Below are positions 21,183-32,193 of a stretch of DNA of 64,000 nt, in pieces. The position numbers and the translations under genes were made by a program. Location: positions 4,352,501 to 4,416,500 of the forward strand of contig OY821779.1 in assembly GCA_963682175.1 (NCBI GenBank), written 5' to 3'. A model generated the notes under the pieces. It did not search any database. It was not told where the DNA came from and saw only the letters and a list, made by a program, of their open reading frames with translations. Every line of letters starts with the position of its first letter. Positions within the stretch are counted from its first letter, which is position 1. The stretch is from Triglochin maritima (Eukaryota > Streptophyta > Magnoliopsida > Alismatales > Juncaginaceae).

Positions 21183-21900
21183 ATGAAAACTATTCTTCGT
21201 TGAGAGATGGAGTATTGGTAATTACATGTAACTTCTATATATCAACTTCCATCACCAAAATCTCTTCACCTACCTAGACCAGATCATGGCCAAGTACTGA
21301 GGAATATCCATTCAAACCATTTAGCATCAGATCATTTAGGATCTTAAGCTTATGATCCAAAGTATCCAAAATTTTCCAACACTGAACTATTCTCTTCCAG
21401 CACTCTCCCTCTCATGGGCCAACATGGTTGAAGTGGAACGACTTACAATTTTATGATTCATTAGTATGTCCATAGTGTTTGAGGTGAACTTCCCAACTCA
21501 TCTCAACCAATGGAGCCACATCATGGGGACAACTCTATAACTCACAAGGGCCTCCCCATGACGAATCAACACATCAATTATTGAATATTCTTCACAATGA
21601 TATGCTTCTCTTCCTTAATTTGCTTCCCCCGATAGATTGTCTACAAAAGCAATTTCATAATAAAAGGTTATTTTCTCGAGTATACATAAAAAAAGATGTC
21701 AATCTTTGGAATACACATATTTTTGAATTTTACTTGGTTATACCTTGTATTTTCATTTTTTACTTTGATACACCTTGGGTTGTCAAAGGGATCTACGTCC
21801 TTACTTTTCTGTTGGAAAATTTACAAATCTCTTAAAATAAAAACATCATTATGTTAATAACAAAAATTAAAAAGAAATGAAAAATCCAACCACTTCTCGG
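21183..21900. other. No gene seen
   Basis: AT-rich intergenic sequence. The 84-codon frame at 21581-21835 is hydrophobic and T-rich and looks like chance. Confidence 0.5.
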
Positions 21901-21909
21901 TTCTCCTAT

Positions 21910-21946
<37 letters not shown>

Positions 21947-22915
21947 TTACTTCTCTTTGTCCTCTCATCATTGATCTCAAGTGTCTCTGTAATATCCTGA
22001 ATTTTTTAGTTGAGGTAATAATCAAATATCTTAATAGACTAATTAAGATTGTTGGATGATTGTGTGGTTTTAGGAGAAGATGGAATTTTGAGAAAAATAT
22101 TGAGAAGAAAAAGATGGAGATTTTGAGGCAAGTACTGATTCGTTATTCTTCAGTTTCATAACATGTCTGTCTCTCTTGATATTCGTAGTTGCATGCATGT
22201 TGAGCATTAATATTGATTTTATGGATATGCATATGATTGCATGGTGGTGTTTCGATCGACATGTCCTGTGGCTGTGTGTATGTTTCTAGCAGAGCAACTT
22301 AGGGAAGAACTGCCTAACGGACAGCGTGGAGCCACCCGAGAGAGGAAAGGGCTGTCTGTCGTTAGTGTGGAGCTACCAGGTGTGCGTCTGACAGATTGAT
22401 AGATTTCAGAAACACAGGATGTGGTCGAATCTGAATGGGGGTTTCAAATTGATATGCATGCATTTTATTTGTGATGCATGTCTCTTGATTGTGCTTATTG
22501 ACTGAATGTCATATTCTGTATTATTTTCCACATGATTATGATTCTGATTGATTGATGGTTGGTACTTGCAGGCTGTCGAGCTCACAAATTGTTGATTATA
22601 TTTTTCAGATTAATTATGGGCTTATCAGATGGATTTAAATATCAGAGTGCGCAGCGGTCAGGATCGTGGATCGTATCTTAACGCACCGGGTTCGGGCAGG
22701 TGATCAGTTGTCCGGGCTCGGGGCGTTACAGTCTCTCTCTTCTCCTTATTTCTCTCTCTCCTCTCTTCTTTGATCTCAAGTGTCTCTCTCTTCACCTTAC
22801 TTCTCTCTCCTCTCTTCTTTGATCTCAAGTGTCTCTCTCTCTCTTATCCTTACTTCTCTCTCTCCTCCTCACTTCTCTATCCTCTCTTCTTTGATCTCAC
22901 GTCTCTCTTTCCATG
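21900..22915. repeat. CT-rich microsatellite tract, interrupted
   Basis: Runs of (CT)n and CTCTCTCTTCTCC-type units at 21909-21987 and 22731-22915. The tract was continuous before the solo LTR at 21988-22730 split it. Confidence 0.85.
21988..22730. mobile_element. Solo LTR with TGTAAT..CGGGGCGTTACA ends (Gypsy chromovirus-like)
   Basis: 743 bp, starting TGTAATATCC and ending GGGCTCGGGGCGTTACA, with a perfect 5-bp duplication GTCTC at 21983-21987 and 22731-22735. No internal retrotransposon sequence. The termini resemble LTRs of Gypsy chromoviruses such as Tekay/Del, an assignment by motif only. Confidence 0.8.
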
Positions 22916-23906
22916 TTCAGATATGTGGATTTGGAGAGAGAACTGAATTTAAAGAAGAGATATATAGAGGAGATAGAAGTGGGATCGAAGAAGTGAGAAC
23001 AAGGAAAGAGAACCGGAGAGAGTTGAGAGAGAGGTGGTTGAGTTTTTTTTTATTTTAATTTTTGTTATTAACGTAAGCACATATTTATTTTATGAGGAGT
23101 TTTTTGTTGTTGCAAATTCTCTAACAGACAAGGTAACGAAGTGGATCGGTTTGACGGCCAAGGTGTATTATACTGTGGTAAAAATCGAAAACGCAAGGTG
23201 CATCCAAATAAAATTTGAAAGTACAAGTGTATTATGGAGATTAACATCTTTTTGAGGTGGACTCAAGAAAAAAACCCAATCACAACTCATCCTGTTTTGT
23301 ATTTCAGGTTAAAGTGGCAGTACACAGTACCATGCAGCAGCACATAGCCCTATAAAACGCTCTCTTTGAGTAGTAATGCAACTGGACAAGTGGTCGTCGA
23401 TTTCTAATTAAAATGAGTTTTTTTTTATAATTCTATGACCTTCCTAGTTAAATTAGATTCAGGGGAAAATCAGAAGCTGGCACAGACCCTATTGATTTGG
23501 AAGAAGACACCATCTCAGAGTCTCTGATAAAGCAACAAGCCAACAGAATATAACATGATTTTTAGACTTGAGGCCAACATACTCACCAATGAAACAGTAA
23601 CAAACTTAACACACATGACACATCCAAACCTGTCCTCCAACTACGCCTGAAGTGTACAACACCAGACACATTCACAACCACAACCACAATCTGACATGCC
23701 CAGACCTTATACATATACTCACCTAAAATATGCAGCAGGGTTTACTATACGTGTATGTTTTTAAAAGACCATACTTGACTCATTGACTTCTACTAACATA
23801 TATGATTTGTAATATATAACCGAGCTTGAAACAGGGAGACAAACTGCAATTAACTCCTTGTAAAAAACCAAATTTAACTTGGAAAGCCGGAGGGGTGAAT
23901 TACGAA
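22916..23906. other. Intergenic, no gene seen
   Basis: Purine-rich on the left (22930-23040), then AT-rich. The part next to 23907 probably includes the 3' UTR of the FPF1-like gene on the minus strand. Confidence 0.5.
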
Positions 23907-24248
23907 TCAGGAGGTCCGGACGAGGATGTCGCGGACCTCGAAGGCGTCGCGGCACTTGACGACGATGTCGTACATGTGGACGGAGGTGAGGTGGGAGAAG
24001 TGTTTGGGGAGGGAGATTAGGTCAAGGGAGGAGTGGTTGTGGTACTGGAGGAGACCAGGGTCGACACGGGGACGGTACCGCTCCCACCCGAGCTCGGCGA
24101 GTTTCGACTCGAGCATGGAGTGGGAGGTGATGATCTCGCCGGTGGGGACGTGGACGAGGACCTTGCGGCGAGAACTCGACCGGCCGTCGGTGCCGGGGTT
24201 CTCGACGAGGCGGTAAACGCCGTTCTTGAAGACCCAGACGCCGGACAT
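23907..24248 (-). CDS. FPF1: Flowering-promoting factor 1-like protein
   Basis: 113 residues in a single exon, a normal length for this plant-specific family. The start [19 protein letters not shown] is diagnostic, followed by [53 protein letters not shown] and FEVRD near the C-terminus. No signal peptide, membrane segment or catalytic motif. FPF1 and its FLP paralogues are small proteins expressed in shoot apices and roots that promote flowering and are linked to gibberellin response and growth; their biochemical role is not settled. The start is fixed by the conserved MSGVWVF. It is GC-rich at third codon positions compared with the flanks. A TATA box lies about 60-70 bp upstream. Confidence 0.95.
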   Translation of the reverse strand: MSGVWVFKNGVYRLVENPGTDGRSSSRRKVLVHVPTGEIITSHSMLESKLAELGWERYRPRVDPGLLQYHNHSSLDLISLPKHFSHLTSVHMYDIVVKCRDAFEVRDILVRTS

Positions 24249-24309
24249 TAATTGTGTTGAGGCCTTGAGGGAGTGAGTGGTTTGTTGGGAGGAGGGGAGT
24301 GTAAGGGTC

Positions 24310-24316
24310 TATATAT
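24310..24316 (-). promoter_or_regulatory. TATA box of the FPF1-like gene
   Basis: The minus strand reads CCAATATATAGACCC about 62-68 bases upstream of the ATG at 24248, leaving a leader of about 30-40 bases. Confidence 0.6.
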
Positions 24317-24492
24317 TGGCGTGGTTGTGGTCCTCATCACTTTGAATTTTTGACTTGGGAATATCTTCTGTGGGGGTTCAGTTGATACGTCTGTTGAAAA
24401 ATTTGTGTGCAATAATTTATTAATATATACTGATTTATTGTTTATAAGAAATAATATTATCAAAATTATATAATAATCTTATGTGGCGTTTA

Positions 24493-25515
24493 CCGGGGGC
24501 GGATTTAGATTTTTTTTGCTGGGGCAGACTATTTTTATATTGGTCGAATTTTTTTTGGAACGACTCACAACTTAAAGATAATACTTTAAATAAATTAATT
24601 AATTAAAAAATAAAAATTGAAAATATCCTTCATATTTTTAGCATTTTTTCAAACCTGAATACATTATAATTCAAACATAAAAAAATACAACTATAAAACA
24701 CGACACATCAGTTAAGTTGATTTTTTTTCCTTACAACTCAAATTCCAATATCCAAACACAAAATAGGTGGTTGGGAAGATTTGTTCGTTGTGTTCATTCT
24801 TAAGTTTAAAATCGATAAAATCTAGACAAATAGAGAGAGCAAAATAATGTATAAGTATAATTTAAATTATAATAAAAGAATTTTGTAATAATTGTTACTA
24901 TTTATGCTTATTGTTATTTTTGTTTATGGAATTGTAGACTTTAGATTTATCATTCATTCTACGACTCTAATGTATAGAATGATCTTGATGAATAAGTTTC
25001 CTATACATGCTAGTTTATTTTGAGTTTTAATTCAATTTTCAGCCAACAAACGAACTCGACAGTATCATAGTGAGATATATATGTCAATCAATATAACTGT
25101 TCTAGAAAAAATAAGATTGTATATCATAATAATAAAAATCAAATCCCAAACATCAACGACACCTGACTAAAATTTATGTCATGTTCATTTTTCAACAGAA
25201 AATTTATCAAACTTACACACAATGCAGATCCAAAAAATTATAGCTTATTTGGATATCTTTCAAATACTTCCAAATGTAGTTGTTCAAAAGAACTTCAAAA
25301 TCACAATCAAAATGACTTTAAAATCATTTTTTTGTCAAAATATTCTCTTAATTCATCTCAAACCCCAAATTAAACCCCAATTATCCAATTATACCATAAC
25401 TTCAAGATACTACACTTAAATATATGAGAGTGAATTTAAAAAAAGGAAAATATTTAAAAAAATAAAATCTGAGTGGGGCAGTGCCCCGCCTACCCTTAAC
25501 GTGGCTCCGCCACTG
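24493..25515. mobile_element. Old hAT-like non-autonomous element
   Basis: The left end CGGGGGCGGATTTAG and the right end GTGGCTCCGCCACTG form an imperfect inverted repeat of the CAGTGGCGGA type common in plant hAT derivatives. Flanks GCGTTTAC and GGGTTTAG match at 6 of 8 bases. The interior is AT-rich and non-coding. Mirrored GGGGCAG (left) and GTGCCCC (right) sit just inside the ends. Confidence 0.5.
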
Positions 25516-27419
25516 GGGTTTAGTTGATAGGTATATTGAAAAATTGTGTACAATGTCCTTTGGGTTTGGCACAACTAGTTGAAAGAATAATCTTTCAGGT
25601 TTTGGGATCGAATTTTTAGTTCACTTAAATAATATATCTTGGGTATGGGGTTGAGTAACCCCCAATTTGGAACCACAACTTGACGTTTTTACATAAATGT
25701 ACTTTTACATTATGTTACGATCGATGTCTTGTAATGAAACTTTGGTTCTTTCTCTGATGAAGTTTGAAGGGAAGCGTTAAGAATTAGGGTTGTAGCCAGT
25801 AATCTGGTCGGTCAGGTTGACCATCCAAATCCATTCAAACTCTTGTTATACATGTCTTAACAAAATGAGAAACCCAAACAAATTATTGGGGGTTTTGCGC
25901 GTTGCGACATTCCCACAATTTTCAGTCTTTTACATTTGCAATGGGGAGCGGTTTTTAGTAAGACAAGGATAATTGGAAACTTCATTCTACGTTGTTAAAA
26001 GCAAAAGATGTAAGACAACGTATGAGAAAGTTCGATCCTCTACCTCTTACAGATATGCTTAGGTTTGTGAACCAACTAAAATTTCACTCAACCAACATAT
26101 TTACACATCTTGTTAAAAAATAAATTCACACGTCACAAGTTGACGCAATAAAGTTGTCTAAAAATATCCTCACTTCAATTGCAATCATAAATAATTATCA
26201 AATCTTAAATACCAACCAGTTGGCAACCATACATTCTCTTCCTATACTCCTTCGCTATCACTTGTCGAAGAAAAACTGAAAGATTGGTGGAAACGGAAGG
26301 GTGTTGACAAAGACTTAAAGTTGGGTTGTTGTCCTACCCACTTGTTCTGTACTAGTAGGTTGTAGGCTTTTCCTTTCGTGAGTATTATGGTTTGTTTTGT
26401 TTTGACTAGTCCGGATCTTATCCACTCTTAATCAAATATATAACAACAAAAGAATATATACTCTGTAATTTCCACATCAATATAGAGTTTGAAGGAGGAT
26501 ATCATGTTACAAGTTGTTCTCAAGTTTTGTTATTACCACGTTCATCACATAACACATTACCATATGTACACTTATATGAGTGAAATGCACGAGGTGATTT
26601 GTTGTTCAAAGAAATAGTTACGGTTATCATGAAGTGTAAAAAGTGTTTTGTTAAAGAGAAAAATAAAAATGCCGTAATATGTATTTGCAATATATATGTG
26701 TCCATGCATCAAAAGCAAGGTGTAATTGTTCGAGTCGAATGAGAGATGGTGGACATATAATCACATGTAGCATATGCGAGTGAGAGAAAAAGAGCGAGCA
26801 GAGAAAGCAAAAACTGAAACAAATGCTAGCTAGTTGTGATCTCATTCTCAAGCGACATTTTGTCCAACCGATTGGGTCGACAAATAAAGTAAGACATTTT
26901 GTGAAAAGAAGGTCTCAACGACTATTAAATTTGTATTATGAATGGGTTATATTGAGTGGGTATTTTCACTTACTTTCTCTCCATTATTTGAGGAAGAGGT
27001 ATTATTTATCCGGGTTGTTTCAGGAATTCAAATTAAATATCAGAATTTATAAAAACAACACAAGAGGCCAAAATTCAAAGGGAATAAAAACTTAATGGGT
27101 CAGCAACACCTTAGCCCCGCCCTAGATTTATCGCTTAACAAAAAAATGAGATATTTTTCGTAAATGTAGTGTTCATGAGAAGTGACATTATTGGTGCATG
27201 GCATGGCTACCGAACCAACATCTTACATCACATAGGAATGAAACGTGATTAATCAACGTGCAAGGGGCAAATCAAAGTGGTCCATTCCAAAATTCTCTCT
27301 CTCTCTCTCTCTCACCCATCTCTACTGGTCTTCGTCTCAACACTTGTGCATTATCTAGCATGCCAATTAATTGCATGTCGATTGCGACACTATAAAGTTG
27401 GAAATTGAGGAAGAAGGGA
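25516..27419. other. Intergenic, no gene seen
   Basis: AT-rich. A (CT)n microsatellite lies at 27295-27313. A stretch near 27090-27125 ending in AGCCCCGCCCTAG resembles the end of another hAT derivative, but its partner was not found. Confidence 0.5.
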
Positions 27420-27439
27420 TTTTTGTTTGGGTGCACTTG

Positions 27440-28170
27440 AAAAAATCAATATTAGATGTTTATATTTGATTTTTTGGATTTTACTTAGATATACTTGATT
27501 TCTACTCAAATTAATTTAGTACATTTGTATAGTCGTGTGACTCGCAACTTCGGTTGTTAGATTTATATTAAAAAATAAGATATTTTTGCATAGTGATCCA
27601 ATAAAATACATGATTTTTTTTGAGTCCTTGAATTTCTTGTTTCTTCCAAACTTTTATTTAATATTATGGTTGGTCACATAAACTTGATTAAATCTTTTGT
27701 TTTTCTTTTATGTACCCAACACACCACCTAGTCAAAACTCATTTTTTTGACAATTTGTAGAGTACTCCAAGAAAATTCATAATATTTTAGTTAGATCCAT
27801 AATTTTGGAAATATTGCATAGTGACTCAAGACAAATCATAATATTTTATCAAAATCTGTAAACTTTTTTCTATAAATGTGTATTTCGACTTAGTGGTGTT
27901 TGAGTGTATAAAACGAAAAAATAAAGTTTACAATCTAAACAAAAATGTTTGAGGTTTCGAAGAAAAATGAAATTAAGGACTGAAAAATAATTTATTGAAT
28001 TGTCTTGGATTACTATGCAAAATATTTAATTTTTTAACATGAATATAATAGATTATGTCACCGGAGTGAGTCTCACTACTCTACTAGTGTACCAAAATAA
28101 TTTTGAAAAAAATCAATTGTACCTGAGCAAAATCCAAAACCACAAATGTAAAATTCCAATATCGATATTT
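27440..28170. repeat. Degenerate inverted-repeat (foldback) region
   Basis: TTTGGATTTTACTTAGATA and following sequence at about 27470-27535 is roughly complementary to 28085-28145 (complement: TTTGGATTTTGCTCAGGTAC), interrupted by small gaps. The enclosed DNA is AT-rich. It may be an old MITE; no duplication was identified. Confidence 0.35.
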
Positions 28171-29266
28171 TTGAAGAAAGCAAGGGTTGTTGTTGTGGAA
28201 CCATAACATCATAATGTTGTCGAACATTCTTGGAAAGCAAATCTTGTCTGTTGGTGTTGGATTAAAAAAATAAAAATAAATTATTGAGATGATTAGACAG
28301 TAACTAAGTTCAAAAAACGATAATTTAAACTTGATATTAAAGGAGCGTGTTTGTTTATGCACTTCTAGTTTGTGCTCTAATTTAATTAGGGGATGTTAAC
28401 CATTTTATTAAATTAAGTACGTCAAATGCCAGTTTAAGTAAATTACAAGCCAAACTCGAACTAAGTTGCCAGGTCACAACCACAAAGCTTATCAAATGAA
28501 ACAAAACCAATCCAAAATTAGACAACGAATCCAGTTCAATCGATTCCTTTCTATACTTTCTTTAGGAGGGAATATTTATCTTGATATCTTCTATCTTTTT
28601 ATTTTAGTAATGTTATTAAACTTTATTTGATCTCTTGATTTTGCCCATCTATCACCGATTGTCCGATTCACCTCCCTACCTTAACCATTCTTGGATGAGA
28701 TAATTCTACAATCTCATTCTATATATGATAGAGTTGAGTTGGATTATTAAGGTTGTGCTAGTCCCATAGCAATTAAATGAGAAAAATCAATGTTGAGAAG
28801 TGAAGATAGTGGAAAGAGTGGATGAGTGGTTGGACCCATGTACACTTGAACACGTGGTACTCATGAGCCCGTGTTAGTGGGGTTAATGAGTCATATTTTT
28901 AAACTATAAACTACTATAAAATGTCTTGCATTCTACCAAGAAAAAACATATTATATACATATTTTTTATATCTCTCTCTCAACGAAAAAATTGCTCCAGC
29001 GAATTTTGTATCCACGAATTCTAGTGTTCACTGGCGGTCGATTCTTGCAAGGTTTTGATATGCTTTCGAGGTTCGTTGACTCCGGTGTGTGCCCGCTTGA
29101 CGAAGGAACCGTTCTATTATGGGAGAAAAGCGTCAGACCCATTGCAAACATGATTTTGTTCGCCGGCTTAATCTGGATTATACTGAAATGTTTATTCGAC
29201 ATCTGTAACCCATTTGTATTTGTAATTGTTTCAACAAGTTGTACTTATCATTCATCATGTAAGTAC
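28171..29266. other. Intergenic, no gene seen
   Basis: An AT-rich segment, then 28985-29200 with a 97-codon plus-strand frame starting at 28991. That frame is not recognisable and runs into the SINE flank, so I do not call it a gene. Confidence 0.45.
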
Positions 29267-29279
29267 TTGAAATCTTTTT

Positions 29280-29458
29280 TTTGATGATCTGGGAACTCAC
29301 CGAACCACCTCTCTTAGGACGTCGGCCCGGCTACAAACCCCGAGATGGTCAACACCGTTTTCACTTGGATGTTGTTAAATTAAACATAGCTTGGGTTCGA
29401 TGCTGCGTCATTTGCCAACACAACCCCCTCTTTATCCACTACACCACGTCCGGGGGAT
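29280..29458 (-). mobile_element. tRNA-derived SINE with 13-bp target duplication
   Basis: Read on the minus strand: the head GTGGTGTAGTGGATAAAG resembles an A box and CAGCATCGAACCC a B box. It ends in an A-tract (T run at 29275-29282 on the plus strand). TTGAAATCTTTTT occurs at 29267-29279 and again at 29459-29471, a typical target-primed insertion duplication. About 180 bp, no coding capacity; transcription would be by RNA polymerase III. Confidence 0.75.
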
Positions 29459-29712
29459 TTGAAATCTTTTTGTTGAAGCGTTGGACCAAAAAGATTTCAC
29501 ATGTTTCACAGTGGATAAAACATATTGGAAAAAGATAATAAAGAAAATAATAATAATCTTGGTTACAAGTGTGAGGAGGTGTTGGATAAAATAGTCTTAT
29601 TTCGCTAAATAAATTTGAACGCTCTATCTAACACTTAAATATTTGAATTTTATTAAGATGGTGGACAAATAAAAATTTCACAATCTTGGCATGAAATTTT
29701 ATAATCTGTTTG

Positions 29713-31067
29713 TGTTGGCTTTTTGGCCTTAATCCATATTTTGATGATGTAATTCAACCTAATCTTAATTAGGACATGTAGATTAGCACATGTAGTATAA
29801 TGATATATATGTTGTATTTTGCTAACATCTACAGGTGATCAAGACTCAAGAAAGAAGAAAAATCAAGTCAAGACATGTAATCAAGCTGGATTGAAGACAT
29901 GTATTTTACTTTTCTTTGAGTCTTAGGAACATATGTGAATTGAGCATAACTTAAGCTAATATCCATGCATTCACACACTAGGTTCCTTAGAGAAGTCACA
30001 CACAAAATTTCAGATCAATCGGACTTCGATAGGTCATCCAAAACATAGTCGAAAAATCACTAAAACTAAACCTTAAATCCTGTCCGAAAACGTTCGACCG
30101 ATTGGACCTTTTGTTCGACCGATTTCAGTAGATTTAGAGTTTTTACATGACCATTTTTGTTCAACCGATTCGCCTCATAGTTCAACCGATTTCAGTAGTG
30201 TTTTGCCCAGACTAAAACGGTCGACCGGTTTTGCCATTTTGTTCGACTGTTCCGGGTTTTCATGTGACCGTTTTATTTTGTCGTAGTCATACAACGGTCA
30301 TATACGCATAACACTATTCCCAACCGTTCGACCGAACCATCCATTTGTTCAACCGATCCATTAGTTTTTGTAAGGTTCTGTTCGACCGGTTCCACTTTAG
30401 GTCGACCGGTTGGAGACAGTTTTTGCTGAATTTGAATTCTGTTTTGTGTATCTCTTACACAAATCAATCAAATCTTTCCCCAACGGCCAGGAATCTCTTA
30501 GAGCTTTTAAATAGAGTATCAAACTCAGTTTTACAAACAACTCTCCAACTCCAATTGTCCCAATTCAATAGAGAGAAAACTTCAATCCTCCAAGCTCCAA
30601 ATTAGCTACCCAAAACCTAATTTCCACATCATTCATCACTCACACATCTAGCAATTGTTGTGCTCAATTAGCGAGTGAATCCCACTCAGTTACAAAGTTT
30701 GTCAAACGAGTATAGACTTCGGTGAGATGCCGAAGTGATCCTTCTCGGATTGTGAGAAGAGGATTCCAAGCTCGGCGAGGGTTGTTCGCGAGTTTGACGG
30801 TTGTAAGGCTTTGTCTCCCGGCCCGGAACGGGGAGCGGATAGTGAAGTCGTAGGCGGAGCTCGCGGAGTCGAGTGGAGCTTGCAAGAGAGGACTAGGACC
30901 CGGGTGGGGTGTCGAACCTCTATAAAATCCCCGAGTCGATTTGTGGATTCCATTTTTCTTTCTCTACTTGTGTATTTGTTTATTCCGCTGCGCATTTGAT
31001 TGGTTAATCGAGTAGAGAATTAGGATTAACCATTAATTGTGGACTCATAGACCCACACGATCCTACA
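29713..31067 (+). mobile_element. Solo LTR of the Sirevirus-like family
   Basis: 1,355 bp in the orientation opposite to the element at 816-5665. It starts TGTTGGCTTTTTGGCC and ends GATCCTACA, matching the complemented ends of those LTRs. A perfect duplication GTTTG stands at 29708-29712 and 31068-31072, and there is no internal sequence. It keeps a GGTCGACC/GTTCGACCG palindrome cluster at 30090-30420, a TAAATAGAG block at about 30508, and the GC-rich 3' part (30780-30920). It is clearly diverged from the young LTRs. Confidence 0.9.
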
Positions 31068-31533
31068 GTTTGGACCCTTATTTGATATGGAATAGGGATC
31101 CAATACCTTTTAAAAGTGTTAAGATATTTGACACTCGCTAGTATTCATATTGAAATATCTAGCGTAAAATCTGAATATATCCATTCCTTTATATAAACTA
31201 ATCTTCAGATTTTATCATTTTCGAAGTGCATACATATAATGCATCATAAATTGATGTATTGTTTGAAATTTCAATTCGGTATTTAAATTTCAAATTCTTA
31301 ATGTCAATAAATTGATGTCAACATATTTTAAAATTTTCATAAGAAAACCATAAGGATTAACCTTCACAAATTCGGTCCACATTTCATCGAATTTGAAGTG
31401 TGTGGAGTTAATTTGGCAAGCAGTCATAGGATGATTGGAACAGTGGATGTCCCACACAAAACAGCATTAATTAGTTTGATTTGGTACGTGGAAGAAGCAG
31501 ATATTACACAGCACACGTGAACTACACTACAAT
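31068..31533. other. No feature seen
   Basis: AT-rich intergenic sequence. Confidence 0.5.
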
Positions 31534-32193
31534 GGCGAGTGCTTGTTGGAGGTAAACAGCAAAGTGTTCACGTGGGAGGTGGACGAGGATAACAAAGGAA
31601 AATCTTTAAAAATAATTGTTATTTTAAATCTCATAATAGACATCTTCAAAAACTATTTTTAATATTAAATCTCTTTTCACCACGTTACTGTGGCAGAAGT
31701 TTTATCTTTTAGTCGCTACGAAAATTCCCAAGTAGAGTAAACTCGACGTTTGGAATGTCAAGTTATAATTATTGAACTAGACGTTTCTAACGTCAAATTC
31801 TTTGACTTAATTTTTAGTCTATCGACATAGATTTTCAGTTGCAATGCCTATTTAAATGACTAGAATTTGACCTTTCAAACGTCAACTTCACAAACTCCAA
31901 GAACACAGTAGTTGAAACGTCGAGTTTAATAACTAAAACTCATCACCTGACTTAAGAATTTTCACAAATGACTAATGAACTAGGTATTTGTCATGCCGAG
32001 TTTTTCAAAACACTAAAATCGGCCGCCATCAAGTACTGCAACGCGAGGACAAGATGTCAGTATGAAAAATATTTTTTGAACAAGCCTATGAGATTATTTT
32101 TTATAAAAATATTATTTCAAAAAATTATTTTATCCTCGTCCACCTCTCACGTGAACACTTTGCTGTTTAGCTCCAACAAGCACGCGCCACATA
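31534..32193. mobile_element. Inverted-repeat transposon remnant (about 58-bp termini)
   Basis: The left GTGCTTGTTGGAGGTAAACA and following CAAAGTGTTCACGTG..GAGGTGGACGAGGATAA are repeated in inverse orientation at about 32137-32193, with few mismatches. The interior contains repeated GACGTTT..AACGTCAA pairs (31745-31925). No coding sequence. I could not fix the outermost bases or a duplication, so the superfamily is open; length and GC-rich ends would fit a MULE. Confidence 0.55.

Noticed and set aside
23926..24251. Plus-strand frames of 72-96 codons
   Set aside because: Antisense to the FPF1-like coding sequence.
28991..29284. 97-codon plus-strand frame beside the SINE
   Set aside because: No recognisable motif, runs into the SINE duplication, and the 5' context is an AT-rich intergenic stretch.
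29280..29458. Functional tRNA gene
   Set aside because: Box-like motifs are present, but no cloverleaf could be drawn and it has an A-tail and a target duplication, so it is a SINE.
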